This document shows positions 1-7,447 of a stretch of DNA of 64,000 nucleotides, piece by piece (within the stretch, counting starts at the first letter, position 1; each line of letters begins with the position of its first letter). The notes beneath the pieces are model-generated. The model was not told the origin of the DNA. It was given only the letters and a program-made list of their open reading frames with translations, and did not search any database. Position numbers and translations under genes: made by a program. The stretch comes from Capsulimonadaceae bacterium (GTDB taxonomy: Bacteria; Armatimonadota; Armatimonadia; Armatimonadales; Capsulimonadaceae): positions 1 to 64,000 of the forward strand of contig JARLGU010000012.1 in NCBI GenBank assembly GCA_031292625.1. The letters run 5' to 3'.

Positions 1-240
1 AGCTCAATTTGAGCGTGGTTCGCGCGTTCGGAGACCTCTCTACCCCATCGGAATGGGGTCCCCTTCTCTCCGAAACGGAGAGACTGTTGGCCGCATTGCC
101 AAGCGCTCCTAAGCTCCTCCCGCTTCGGCTCCTCGGCCTCGCTCGGACTCCTGAGCCTGTCGAAGGAGAGGAAGGGGCAAATGAAATGGGAAGGTAGGTT
201 CCGCGCAAAGCGCGCCGAGGCGTAGCCGAGTTAGTTCGCC
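1..240. repeat. Hairpin-rich intergenic repeat region
   Basis: No credible gene is seen here. Three back-to-back hairpins are visible: 42-48 with 53-59, 66-72 with 76-82 (CTCTCCG/CGGAGAG around AAA), and 148-152 with 164-168. The last contains a CTGAGCCTGTCGAAGG-type core of the kind often seen as dispersed intergenic repeats. A 62-codon open frame crossing the region is made of these repeats and was not accepted. The role is unknown; they may be transcription-termination or REP-like sequences. Confidence 0.5.
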
Positions 241-332
241 CTTTTTCTCGCAGGCAGGCAGCCGGCCCACGGGACAAGCGGACCGGAATGATGCGCGGTG
301 GAATGCCGATCAATGACGCACCAGCATAGGTC

Positions 333-460
333 TTATACGACGGCTTCCCGGCCGCCGTGGCCGTTATTGGAAAAGGGCCGGCGCAGCGCTTTCGTGACTT
401 CGTGATATGTGTTGCTAACGGACGTTAGCGGCAAAGGCTGCGCGCGTGTCGACGCGGCCT
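333..460 (+). repeat. Degenerate copy of the palindromic intergenic repeat family
   Basis: The stretch aligns by eye with the copies at 12443 and 25188 in the same orientation. Shared landmarks are GACGGCT followed by CCGGCCGCCG, the GGAAAAGGGCCGGCGC block near 370, and the TTAGCGGCAAAGGC block near 425. The outer ends are not recognisable, so this is probably a decayed or truncated copy. Open frames crossing it on both strands are composed of repeat sequence. Confidence 0.55.
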
Positions 461-614
461 TGCCGATTGCCGTCGTGAACGAGGCGCTTTCAAGCCACGG
501 GTTTGAACATGTGGGCGGCGGCGTGGAATTGTTGCACAAAGCGCCACGGCTGATGGAATCGCCGCGCAGGGGCCGCGCCGCACGCCGGAACGGCCTCGCG
601 CTTGCGTCTACGGC

Positions 615-643
615 TTGTAATCTCGTCAGTAATGTGATATACT
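615..643 (+). promoter_or_regulatory. Promoter of the nusA operon
   Basis: TTGTAA (615-620) and TATACT (638-643) are separated by exactly 17 nt, close to the vegetative sigma consensus. Transcription would start near 650, leaving a leader of about 210 nt before nusA. Confidence 0.7.
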
Positions 644-675
644 ATTTATGAGCTTGAGACACAGTATTGGGTCCC

Positions 676-709
676 AAAGAGCGGGTAGAGCCCCGCTCTT
701 TCTTTGTTT
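676..709 (+). terminator. Stem-loop with T-rich tail in the nusA leader (terminator or attenuator)
   Basis: AAAGAGCGGG (676-685) pairs perfectly with CCCGCTCTTT (692-701) around a 6-nt loop and is followed by CTTTGTTTG. It lies between the promoter at 615-643 and nusA at 861, so it looks like an attenuator of the operon. In many bacteria a short stem-loop precedes rimP-nusA operons; here rimP is absent and the stem-loop precedes nusA directly. Confidence 0.6.
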
Positions 710-860
710 GGAACTGTCTGTGATTAAACTGAGGGGCGCCGATCGCGTCGGACACCCTCACGCGAAGTGGACCGGTCGACGACCGGCGGTGCCTTGGGGC
801 ATGTTGAGAGTTTCTGCACGGTTAGGTTGCTAGAGACTCATTTTTGTCTCGGAGAATAGT

Positions 861-2114
861 ATGAACGCGGAATTTATTGACGCACTGCGCCAAATCGAGA
901 AAGAAAAAGACATCCCGTTCGAGACTCTTATTCGGACGCTCGAGATGGCCCTCGGGAAGGCATATAAGAAGCACTACAACATTCCCGGCGACGTCATCGT
1001 TCATGTTGACGCGAGTAGTTCCAGCAAATCCGCAATCAAGGTTTTTGCGGAAAAGACGGTCGTGACGGCGGTTGAAAACGAGCATGCGGAGATCCTGCTG
1101 AGCGTGGCGCGCGCCAAATACAACGCGGCGGCGCAGTTGGATGATCTTATTAAGGTCGAAGCGACGCCGGAGTCGTGGGGACGGATCGCGGCCCAAACCG
1201 CGCGTCAGGTCATGATGCAGGACTTCCGCGAGACGGAGCGGGAGCGCGTTTTCGAGGAATACAACACCCGGATCGGCGAGGTTGACACAGGCATTGTTCA
1301 GCGCCGGGAAGGGAACAACGTTTATATCAACATTGGCAAGCTGGAGGCGCTGCTTCCGGCGCAGGAGCAGGTGCCGGGCGAGCCTTACAAGTTCAATGAT
1401 CGTATTAAGGTATACTTGCTCGAGGTCCGGCGGACCGGGCGCGGCCCCAGCGTGGTTGTATCGCGGAGCCATCCGAGCCTGATCCGGCGGCTTTTCGAGT
1501 TGGAAGTGCCTGAAATCGCGGACCAGACCGTGTTGATCAAGAGCGTCGCCCGGGAGGCCGGTGCGCGCTCCAAGATCGCCGTATACGCCGAGGATGAGAA
1601 GATCGATCCCGTCGGCGCTTGTGTCGGTCATCGCGGCGGACGCGTTCAGGCGGTTGTTAACGAGCTTTACGACGAGAAGATCGACATCATACGCTGGAGC
1701 CCGAATGTCTCCCTTTTCGTCGCGGAATCGCTTTCGCCTGCCAAGGTTTCGTCGGTGACGGTGAACGAAGAGAAGAAGTCGTGCTACGTGCTCGTGCCGG
1801 ACAATCAGCTGTCGCTGGCGATTGGCAAGAGCGGACAGAACGTGCGGTTGGCCGCGCGCCTGACCGGCTGGCGCATCGATATTCGCTCCGAGTCGCAGGC
1901 GGCCCGGGCTGCGTTCCAGAAGGCTGAAGAAGAGTTTAACGCCGAGCGGGAGCAAGTGGGCGGCGTGGAAGGCGGCGAGCTGGCGGCCGTTGCGGCCGCG
2001 CCGGAGGGCGAAGTCGCCGGCGCCGAGCATACTGAGACAGAAGAGGACAGCGATTTCGTAGCATACGATGAGGATGTTACGATTACCGCGGACATGCTGC
2101 GCGACGACGAATAG
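861..2114 (+). CDS. nusA: Transcription termination/antitermination factor NusA
   Basis: NusA binds RNA polymerase and nascent RNA and tunes pausing, termination and antitermination. The 417-residue product shows the N-terminal polymerase-binding domain (about 1-125), an S1 domain (about 130-205) and two KH domains. KH1 carries GACVGHRGGRVQ near 250 and KH2 carries AIGKSGQNVRLAAR near 318. An acidic tail follows, without the AR repeats of the E. coli protein. The ATG is preceded by GGAGA at 851-855. It is first in the classical nusA-ylxR-infB-rbfA translation operon. The usual upstream partner rimP is missing, and the promoter and a hairpin leader lie directly in front. Confidence 0.97.
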   Translation: MNAEFIDALRQIEKEKDIPFETLIRTLEMALGKAYKKHYNIPGDVIVHVDASSSSKSAIKVFAEKTVVTAVENEHAEILLSVARAKYNAAAQLDDLIKVEATPESWGRIAAQTARQVMMQDFRETERERVFEEYNTRIGEVDTGIVQRREGNNVYINIGKLEALLPAQEQVPGEPYKFNDRIKVYLLEVRRTGRGPSVVVSRSHPSLIRRLFELEVPEIADQTVLIKSVAREAGARSKIAVYAEDEKIDPVGACVGHRGGRVQAVVNELYDEKIDIIRWSPNVSLFVAESLSPAKVSSVTVNEEKKSCYVLVPDNQLSLAIGKSGQNVRLAARLTGWRIDIRSESQAARAAFQKAEEEFNAEREQVGGVEGGELAAVAAAPEGEVAGAEHTETEEDSDFVAYDEDVTITADMLRDDE

Positions 2115-2125
2115 GCGCTAAGATC

Positions 2126-2455
2126 ATGAAGCAGCGTCACGCGCCTGTCCGGTCTTGCACGGTCTGCCGGCAGACATCGGACAAGAGAGAGTTGTTACGC
2201 GTCGTACGCTTACCGGAAAAGGAAGGCGGCCAGGTGGTCGTCGACCCAACCGGCAAGCGTTCTGGCAGGGGCGCCTACGTGTGCCCCGAGGTCCAGTGCA
2301 TCGAAAAAGCGAGGAAGTCCAGGCGCTTTGAACGCGCCCTAGCGGGGGACGCAAACGCGGCCAACCCGCAGTTGTACGACGAGCTCATGTCGCTGGCGCA
2401 GGCCAGGAGCACCAACCCAATTACTTCGATACGGAGCGACCCGCCTATGAAGTAG
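2126..2455 (+). CDS. ylxR: YlxR/RnpM family RNA-binding protein
   Basis: This 109-residue basic protein carries the family landmarks: a CTVCRQ motif near residue 11, the LLRVVR strand, and GRGAYVCP near residue 48. Members bind RNA; the B. subtilis homologue has been described as a modulator of RNase P. The gene starts 11 nt after nusA and precedes infB, the standard position for ylxR. The tail after residue 85 (RSTNPITSIRSDPPMK) looks unstructured. Confidence 0.93.
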   Translation: MKQRHAPVRSCTVCRQTSDKRELLRVVRLPEKEGGQVVVDPTGKRSGRGAYVCPEVQCIEKARKSRRFERALAGDANAANPQLYDELMSLAQARSTNPITSIRSDPPMK

Positions 2456-2502
2456 GAAACTTACGAACACTTGCGAGTGTTCATAATAAGAGGTGATTTT
2501 CC

Positions 2503-4374
2503 ATGCCCGATGGGCGCGATACAAAAAGCAATGTGGCGGTCAAGGAAGCGGCTCAACTAGTCGATGTCCCGGCTGTCGTTTCACTCAAAGATTTTGCCGA
2601 CCTGATCAAAGTGCCGCCGGCGGACATTCAGCGTAAGCTGATGTCGCTTGGCGTTTTAGCTTCGCTCAACCAGAAGCTGCATCCGGACGTCGTAACACGG
2701 CTCGCTAAGAACTTCGGCTTTACGGTCAACATTGTCACGGCGGGCGCCCCTGCGGCCGCCGTCGCGGTGGCTGCCGCGGCCGGGGGCTCCGCCAAACCGG
2801 CGGCGCCTGCCAAAATGCGCGTCAAGGGCGCTGGGGGGCCGGTTGCCAGACCGCCAGTGGTCACAATCATGGGCCACGTCGACCACGGCAAGACAACGTT
2901 GCTGGACGCCATACGTAATGCCAAAGTCGTCGACTCCGAGTTCGGCGGCATCACGCAGCACATCGGCGCCTATCAGGTCGAGATCGACGACCCGCTCAAC
3001 GAGGGGCAGAAGCGAAAGATTACCTTCCTCGACACGCCCGGCCACGCCGCTTTTACAGCCATGCGGGCTCGCGGCGCGCAGGTCACCGATATCGCCGTGA
3101 TCGTTGTCGCGGCCGATGACGGCGTCATGCCGCAGACCGCCGAAGCGATCAGCCACGCCAAAGCCGCCGGCGTTCCGATTATCGTCGCCGTCAATAAGAT
3201 CGACAAGCCTGGCGCAAATCCCGATCGCGTGCTCACACAGCTTACCGAATACGATCTGATGCCGGAGAAATACGGCGGCACCGTTCTGAGTATCGAGGTT
3301 TCCGCCCTCCAGAAGCTTGGCCTAGACGATCTCCTCGAAGGAATCCTCTTAGTCGCCGACGCCGAGGTGGAACCGAAAGCCGATCCCAACGCCCGCGCGG
3401 TGGGAGTTGTCGTCGAAGCCCAGCTCGATAAGGGCAGGGGCGTCGTCGCGACCGTGCTCGTGGAGCAAGGCACGCTCCGCTCTGGAGATGCGATCGTGGT
3501 CGGAGCGTCATATGGGCGAATCCGGGCCATGACCAACTATCTAGGCCAGCGGGTGGAGCGAGCGACTCCCGCGACGCCGGTCGAAATCCTGGGCCTTAAC
3601 AACGTCCCGAGCTCCGGCGATCGTTTGGAAGTCGCCAAGAACGAAAAGGAAGCTCGGCAGAAGGCGAACCTCAAGGCGGTCGAAGATCGCGATGCGAAGC
3701 TCGCGGCGACAACGCGCGTCACGCTTGAGGACCTTGTCAAGCAATACCGCGACGGAACGGTCAAGGAACTGAATGTCATCATCAAGGGCGACGTTCAAGG
3801 CAGCGTGGAAGCGATTCAGGACTCTTTGACGGGCATCAACCATCCCGAGGTCAAGTGCACCTTCATCGCGGTCGGCGTTGGCCCGATCGGAGAAGCGGAC
3901 GTGGAACTTGCGGCCGCATCGAACTCCATGATCTTCGGATTCAATGTCCGCACCGATAACGCGGCTGCAAAGGCCGCGGAGGCCGGACATGTTCAGGTCC
4001 AAGAGTTTAAGATCATCTACGATTTGATCGACGCTGTCAAGTTGGCGATGGCCGGACTGCTCGATCCGGTTTACGAAGAGGTGCCCCTCGGTACGGCCGA
4101 AGTGCGTATGCCGTTTAAGCTTCCGCGCTCTGGCGGAATCGTGGCCGGTTCGTACATTCAGGATGGCAAGGTTACCCGGGGCGCAAGCGTACGCATCCGC
4201 CGCGGCAAAACGCTCGTCTGCGAAGGCAAGGTCGACCAACTCAAGCGCGAGAAGGACGATGTCCGCGAGGTCGCCTACGGCTACGAATGCGGCATCCTGG
4301 TTCCCGGTTACAATCCGGAGATCGGCGACTCGATCGAGATATTCGAGATCAAGAAATCGCTGCGGACAATCTAG
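2503..4374 (+). CDS. infB: Translation initiation factor IF-2
   Basis: IF-2 is the GTPase that places initiator tRNA on the 30S subunit and promotes subunit joining. The 623-residue product has a short IF2_N module (about 24-75), an Ala/Pro-rich linker, then the G domain with GHVDHGKTT (G1), DTPGHAAF (G3) and NKID (G4). Domains II to IV follow and are complete. The protein is short because the long N-terminal extension of enterobacterial IF-2 is absent, as in many deep-branching bacteria. AGAGGTG sits about 9 nt before the ATG and supports this start. Confidence 0.97.
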   Translation: MPDGRDTKSNVAVKEAAQLVDVPAVVSLKDFADLIKVPPADIQRKLMSLGVLASLNQKLHPDVVTRLAKNFGFTVNIVTAGAPAAAVAVAAAAGGSAKPAAPAKMRVKGAGGPVARPPVVTIMGHVDHGKTTLLDAIRNAKVVDSEFGGITQHIGAYQVEIDDPLNEGQKRKITFLDTPGHAAFTAMRARGAQVTDIAVIVVAADDGVMPQTAEAISHAKAAGVPIIVAVNKIDKPGANPDRVLTQLTEYDLMPEKYGGTVLSIEVSALQKLGLDDLLEGILLVADAEVEPKADPNARAVGVVVEAQLDKGRGVVATVLVEQGTLRSGDAIVVGASYGRIRAMTNYLGQRVERATPATPVEILGLNNVPSSGDRLEVAKNEKEARQKANLKAVEDRDAKLAATTRVTLEDLVKQYRDGTVKELNVIIKGDVQGSVEAIQDSLTGINHPEVKCTFIAVGVGPIGEADVELAAASNSMIFGFNVRTDNAAAKAAEAGHVQVQEFKIIYDLIDAVKLAMAGLLDPVYEEVPLGTAEVRMPFKLPRSGGIVAGSYIQDGKVTRGASVRIRRGKTLVCEGKVDQLKREKDDVREVAYGYECGILVPGYNPEIGDSIEIFEIKKSLRTI

Positions 4375-4448
4375 AATGCTGTCTGGTCACTCTGTGTTCC
4401 CCTTCCTTCCGTCGCGGAAAGCGCGGTAGGGGAGCACGGAGCAATACG

Positions 4449-4476
4449 CTCCCGCTTAGACGCGGGAGATTAATTT
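4449..4476 (+). promoter_or_regulatory. Hairpin that hides the ribosome-binding site of the DUF503 gene
   Basis: CTCCCGC (4449-4455) pairs perfectly with GCGGGAG (4462-4468). The GGGAG in the right arm (4464-4468) is the only good Shine-Dalgarno for the ATG at 4477, so the folded stem would sequester it. This suggests structure-dependent translation of this gene inside the infB-rbfA operon. Confidence 0.5.
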
Positions 4477-4758
4477 ATGCGCATCGGTTCGCTTACGGTT
4501 TGGCTTGAAGTTCCTGGCGCGGATTCGCTCAAAGATAAGCGTCAGGTGGTGCGCAGTCTGCTCGAACAGACGCGCCGGAAGTTTAACGTGTCCGCCGCGG
4601 AGGTGGACCAGCTCGATTCATGGCGTCACGCGACGCTCGGATTTGCGATCGTGTCGAACGACGGAGCGTTTATCGATCAGGTTTTCGCGAAGTTGGTGGA
4701 CACGCTTGAGGCGGAGCCGCGGAGCCTGGTGATCGACACTCAGCAGGAGATCGTGTAG
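4477..4758 (+). CDS. DUF503 (YlxP-like) family protein
   Basis: This 93-residue protein matches the small DUF503 family, which sits between infB and rbfA in many bacteria. Typical features are the opening strand, the SLKDKRQVVRSLLEQTRRKFNVS helix region, and the AEVD...W..A.LGFA pattern. Its function is not established; the ferredoxin-like fold and the operon suggest ribosome-related work. Its ribosome-binding site lies in a hairpin (4449-4468). The next gene, rbfA, begins 23 nt downstream. Confidence 0.9.
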   Translation: MRIGSLTVWLEVPGADSLKDKRQVVRSLLEQTRRKFNVSAAEVDQLDSWRHATLGFAIVSNDGAFIDQVFAKLVDTLEAEPRSLVIDTQQEIV

Positions 4759-4781
4759 CGGCCAGGATTGCCGGAACTAAG

Positions 4782-5180
4782 ATGACAGCACCACGTAAAA
4801 CACGTTTGGCGGATACCCTTCGCGCTGAACTATCGGACATTATTCGGCGCCAGATGCGCGATCCGCGCTTTACGGCGTGCCTTCTGTCAATCACCGATGT
4901 CGCACTGACGCCTGACCTGAAGTACGCAACGGTCTACTTCAGCATCCTGGGCGACGAAAGCGCGCGGCAAGACGTTTATAAGGCGTTGAAAGGCGCGGCG
5001 GGCCTTCTTCGGGCTGAACTGAGCAGGACGAAGGCGTTCAAGAGCGTGCCCGAGCTTCATTTTCGCTACGATGAAAGCATCGAACGCGGCGCGCAGTTGC
5101 TCGATTTGATCCAAAAGGCCAATAAGGCCGACGACATCAAGCGTGACGCAGTGGAACACGCTGACCCGGCCGAAAGCTAA
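4782..5180 (+). CDS. rbfA: 30S ribosome-binding factor RbfA
   Basis: RbfA binds immature 30S subunits and helps the 5' end of 16S rRNA mature. The 132-residue product has the single KH-like domain of the family. Recognisable parts are RLADTLRAELSDIIRR near the N-terminus, the ISVTDVAL-like strand (SITDVALTPDLKYATVYFS), and the C-terminal ELHFRYDESIERG signature. Length and operon position are normal. The last codons overlap an alternative GTG start of the next gene. Confidence 0.95.
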   Translation: MTAPRKTRLADTLRAELSDIIRRQMRDPRFTACLLSITDVALTPDLKYATVYFSILGDESARQDVYKALKGAAGLLRAELSRTKAFKSVPELHFRYDESIERGAQLLDLIQKANKADDIKRDAVEHADPAES

Positions 5181-5196
5181 GGTTCGCCCCAATCGC

Positions 5197-6201
5197 ATGA
5201 CGACCGAAGAGTACCAGGACCTGGAAACCTCGCAGCGAACGAAGGCGGCTGCCGCGATCCGCGCGGCAAGTAAGATCGCGATGGCGTGCCACGTCAACCC
5301 CGACGGCGATGCGCTCGGGTCGATGCTCGGGCTTGGCCTTGCGATCGAAGCCGGCTTCCCCGATAAGCAAGTCACGATGCTCGCGCAGGATGGCGTCCCG
5401 TTTATTTACCGCTTTTTGCCCGGATCCGACCGCATTGTCACGCGATCCGGCCCCCTCGACCTCGACTTAGCCATTGTCGTCGATAGCGGCGACATCGCTC
5501 GTGTTGGCAAGTCCATTGAGCCCATCATCTCCAGTGCGCAGTCTGTTTTGGACATTGACCACCATATTGGCGAGGGCTCGTTCGGGTCAGTGCGGCTTCT
5601 GGACAACCGGGCAGCAGCGACGGCTGAGATCATCTTCGATCTCTTGGTGGAGCTGGACCTGCCGATTACGCAGGCGATCGCGACGTGTCTATTCACTGGC
5701 GTCATTACGGATACCGGCTCGTTCCGGTTTATGAACGTTACGCCGCGAACCCTGCGCGTCGCCGCGTCATTGATCGAATTCGGCGCATCTCCAGCGCTCA
5801 TTGCCGAGCAGGTCTTCGACAACCGGCCGTTTGAGGCGACGCGCCTGATGGGCCTGGCGCTCTCCACGCTTTCGTCAACTCCCGACGGCCGCGTGACGTG
5901 GGCGACGGTCAGCCGGGAGGCATTCGATCAGGCTGGCGCGAGCGATGAGGACACGGAAGGCTTCGTAAATCCGGTGCGCGCGGTGCGAGGGACGGAAGTC
6001 GCGATCCTTTTCCGCGAAGTCGCCAAGGGCCGCGTCCGGATTTCGTTGCGCTCAACAGAGCACGTCGATGTCTCCCACGTCGCTGGGAAGTTTGGCGGCG
6101 GCGGGCACCGAATGGCGTCTGGCTGCTCGTACGAGGGCTCGCTCGATGAGGCGGTTGCCGCGCTGGTTGCGGCGGTCAACGAAGCGCTGCCCCGGCCGTA
6201 G
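5197..6201 (+). CDS. nrnA: DHH/DHHA1 phosphoesterase, NrnA-like oligoribonuclease
   Basis: This DHH-superfamily phosphoesterase probably degrades nanoRNA oligonucleotides and/or pAp, like NrnA. The DHH half shows HVNPDGDALGS (metal-binding His and Asp residues), VVDSGD and DIDHHIGEG. The DHHA1 half ends in the substrate-binding GKFGGGGHRMASG motif. I chose the ATG at 5197, which gives 334 residues and lies 16 nt after rbfA; a GTG at 5143 would overlap rbfA by 38 nt and lacks a Shine-Dalgarno. Placement directly after rbfA is the common arrangement. Confidence 0.92.
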   Translation: MTTEEYQDLETSQRTKAAAAIRAASKIAMACHVNPDGDALGSMLGLGLAIEAGFPDKQVTMLAQDGVPFIYRFLPGSDRIVTRSGPLDLDLAIVVDSGDIARVGKSIEPIISSAQSVLDIDHHIGEGSFGSVRLLDNRAAATAEIIFDLLVELDLPITQAIATCLFTGVITDTGSFRFMNVTPRTLRVAASLIEFGASPALIAEQVFDNRPFEATRLMGLALSTLSSTPDGRVTWATVSREAFDQAGASDEDTEGFVNPVRAVRGTEVAILFREVAKGRVRISLRSTEHVDVSHVAGKFGGGGHRMASGCSYEGSLDEAVAALVAAVNEALPRP

Positions 6202-6292
6202 GCGCCGCCCGAACCGGATCTTTCACTTCCCAGGTCCTATCATCCCTTTTCTCGCCCTCAAAATAGAATCCTCCGGCGCGCGGAGCTGAATC

Positions 6293-6427
6293 TTGGCGTC
6301 GTTGAGGAATAATAGAACTGCACGGCTTATCCAGGCGCAGCTCGACGGGGAGCTTAGACGCGGGGATCCGATACGCTTCGGACAGCCCTCGTCTTTTGTC
6401 CCGCCTGAGGCCACAGGAAGCCAATGA
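6293..6427 (+). CDS. 44-residue hypothetical protein, coupled to the next gene
   Basis: A TTG at 6293 preceded by GGAG (6282-6285, 7 nt away) opens a 44-codon frame. It ends in TGA overlapping the next ATG as ATGA (6424-6427), the usual sign of translational coupling. An in-frame stop at 6287-6289 fixes TTG as the first possible start. The peptide is basic at its N-terminus (ASLRNNRTARLIQAQLDGEL) and matches nothing I recognise. Support comes from the ribosome-binding site and overlap only. Confidence 0.45.
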   Translation: MASLRNNRTARLIQAQLDGELRRGDPIRFGQPSSFVPPEATGSQ

Positions 6428-6726
6428 AAATCAAGCTGGTAGAACGAGATTCGGGTTATCTCGGGCAGTATGATGTCTACGCGCTTTTCGATGTCGCCGG
6501 CCCGATCTTCACGGACGACATCGGCGAACGCGATCGTGAACTCCTCCTGAGCCGCATTCATGCCCGCCTTTTCGATCGCGCGCACGTCGAGGAGCGAAGC
6601 TGGTGCATGCCGGGGCCCGACGAGGGCCGGCGCTATAGCGCAATTCGGGTTCTGCGCCGTACGAACTGTCACGGAGATCAGATCGACCTTCCTACCTGGA
6701 TGCTCGCCGGCGGTTTTGGCGGGTAA
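6424..6726 (+). CDS. Hypothetical protein, 100 residues
   Basis: I do not recognise a family. The protein is soluble, has no signal peptide or membrane segment, and has a predicted alpha/beta pattern with strands near MKIKLVER and YDVYALFDV. It contains two cysteines (WCMPG and TNCHGD) and ends Gly-rich. The start overlaps the stop of the preceding 44-codon frame, so the two are probably translated together. A longer minus-strand frame over the same bases is less convincing because this arrangement has a ribosome-binding site and coupling. Confidence 0.55.
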   Translation: MKIKLVERDSGYLGQYDVYALFDVAGPIFTDDIGERDRELLLSRIHARLFDRAHVEERSWCMPGPDEGRRYSAIRVLRRTNCHGDQIDLPTWMLAGGFGG

Positions 6727-6895
6727 TCGCCAGTCGCTCCAGGGATCTTGACCTCGAATAACGCCAGGCTCCGCGTGGCGTTTCTGGAACGCGCCGCGCC
6801 GCGGCGAATGTCGCCGCCATGCAGTCTATCCTCGTAACATTTCCCAACTCCGCGACGCCTTGCGAAACGCACAGGCGTTTGATTCTGCCCACAAT

Positions 6896-6904
6896 GCTAT
6901 AATG
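6896..6904 (+). promoter_or_regulatory. Extended -10 promoter of the membrane protein at 6958
   Basis: TGC followed by TATAAT (6899-6904) is a good extended -10. No clear -35 is present. The start site would lie near 6911, leaving a leader of about 47 nt that contains AGGAG (6945-6949). Confidence 0.55.
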
Positions 6905-6957
6905 GGATAGAGCGCAGCCATTGGTAGCAGCTTGGCGGAGCGGCAGGAGCGATACGC

Positions 6958-7410
6958 TTGAAAAGGAAAATAGACAAGTTTGATGACGAACTTGCAGGCG
7001 AGTACGACGATGTTGAGTTGATCGCCGATGAAGACTACGATCGTCCCCCTGATGACGAAGCGGCGGAGCGCATTCCGGTCTCCGCCAGCGCGTTGCGAAC
7101 GGTGCTGCTGTCGATCGTCGCGTCTTGCCTGATGTTGCTGTTCGTAGCGTACCGTACCGGGAGGGGCTTGTTTGGCCATTCTCCGGCGGAGTCGATCTTC
7201 GTAATTAAGTGGTTAATCGTTGCGGATTTGCCGATCATAATGCTCGGCGCCAGGGCATTGGTTGCGAGCAGGCCTTATGAAGGGACGCCTCTTCGCGGGG
7301 TTGCGATCGCGGCGTCGGCGGTCTCGTTTATCGTGCCAATGTTCCTGGTCAACTCTCTTTGGGTGCTGTTGAACTTAGACAATGCGGTCCCGCAGTTCTT
7401 CAGGCGTTGA
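6958..7410 (+). CDS. Hypothetical integral membrane protein
   Basis: The 150-residue product begins with about 45 strongly acidic residues (FDDELAGEYDDVELIADEDY region). Three probable membrane segments follow, near 46-66, 80-102 and 118-145. No domain is recognised; a small envelope protein with a cytoplasmic acidic tail is the most that can be said. The TTG start is chosen because AGGAG lies 8 nt upstream and an extended -10 promoter precedes it. Confidence 0.7.
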   Translation: MKRKIDKFDDELAGEYDDVELIADEDYDRPPDDEAAERIPVSASALRTVLLSIVASCLMLLFVAYRTGRGLFGHSPAESIFVIKWLIVADLPIIMLGARALVASRPYEGTPLRGVAIAASAVSFIVPMFLVNSLWVLLNLDNAVPQFFRR

Positions 7411-7412
7411 AT

Positions 7413-7439
7413 TTGACGATTTGTAGGTTAAGGTATAAT
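7413..7439 (+). promoter_or_regulatory. Promoter of the clpX-like gene, probably leaderless
   Basis: TTGACG (7413-7418) and TATAAT (7434-7439) are 15 nt apart. The hexamer ends only 8 nt before the ATG at 7448, so the transcript would begin at or very near the start codon. No proper Shine-Dalgarno is present. Confidence 0.6.
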
Positions 7440-7447
7440 TACGGAAC

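Noticed and set aside
9-197. 62-codon frame at the window start
   Set aside because: It is translated from three consecutive hairpin repeats and has no protein-like pattern.
822-2030. 402-codon open frame opposite nusA
   Set aside because: It is a high-GC antisense shadow; nusA on the other strand has complete domain structure.
5143-5196. GTG start of nrnA overlapping rbfA
   Set aside because: No ribosome-binding site; the ATG at 5197 agrees better with the family start.
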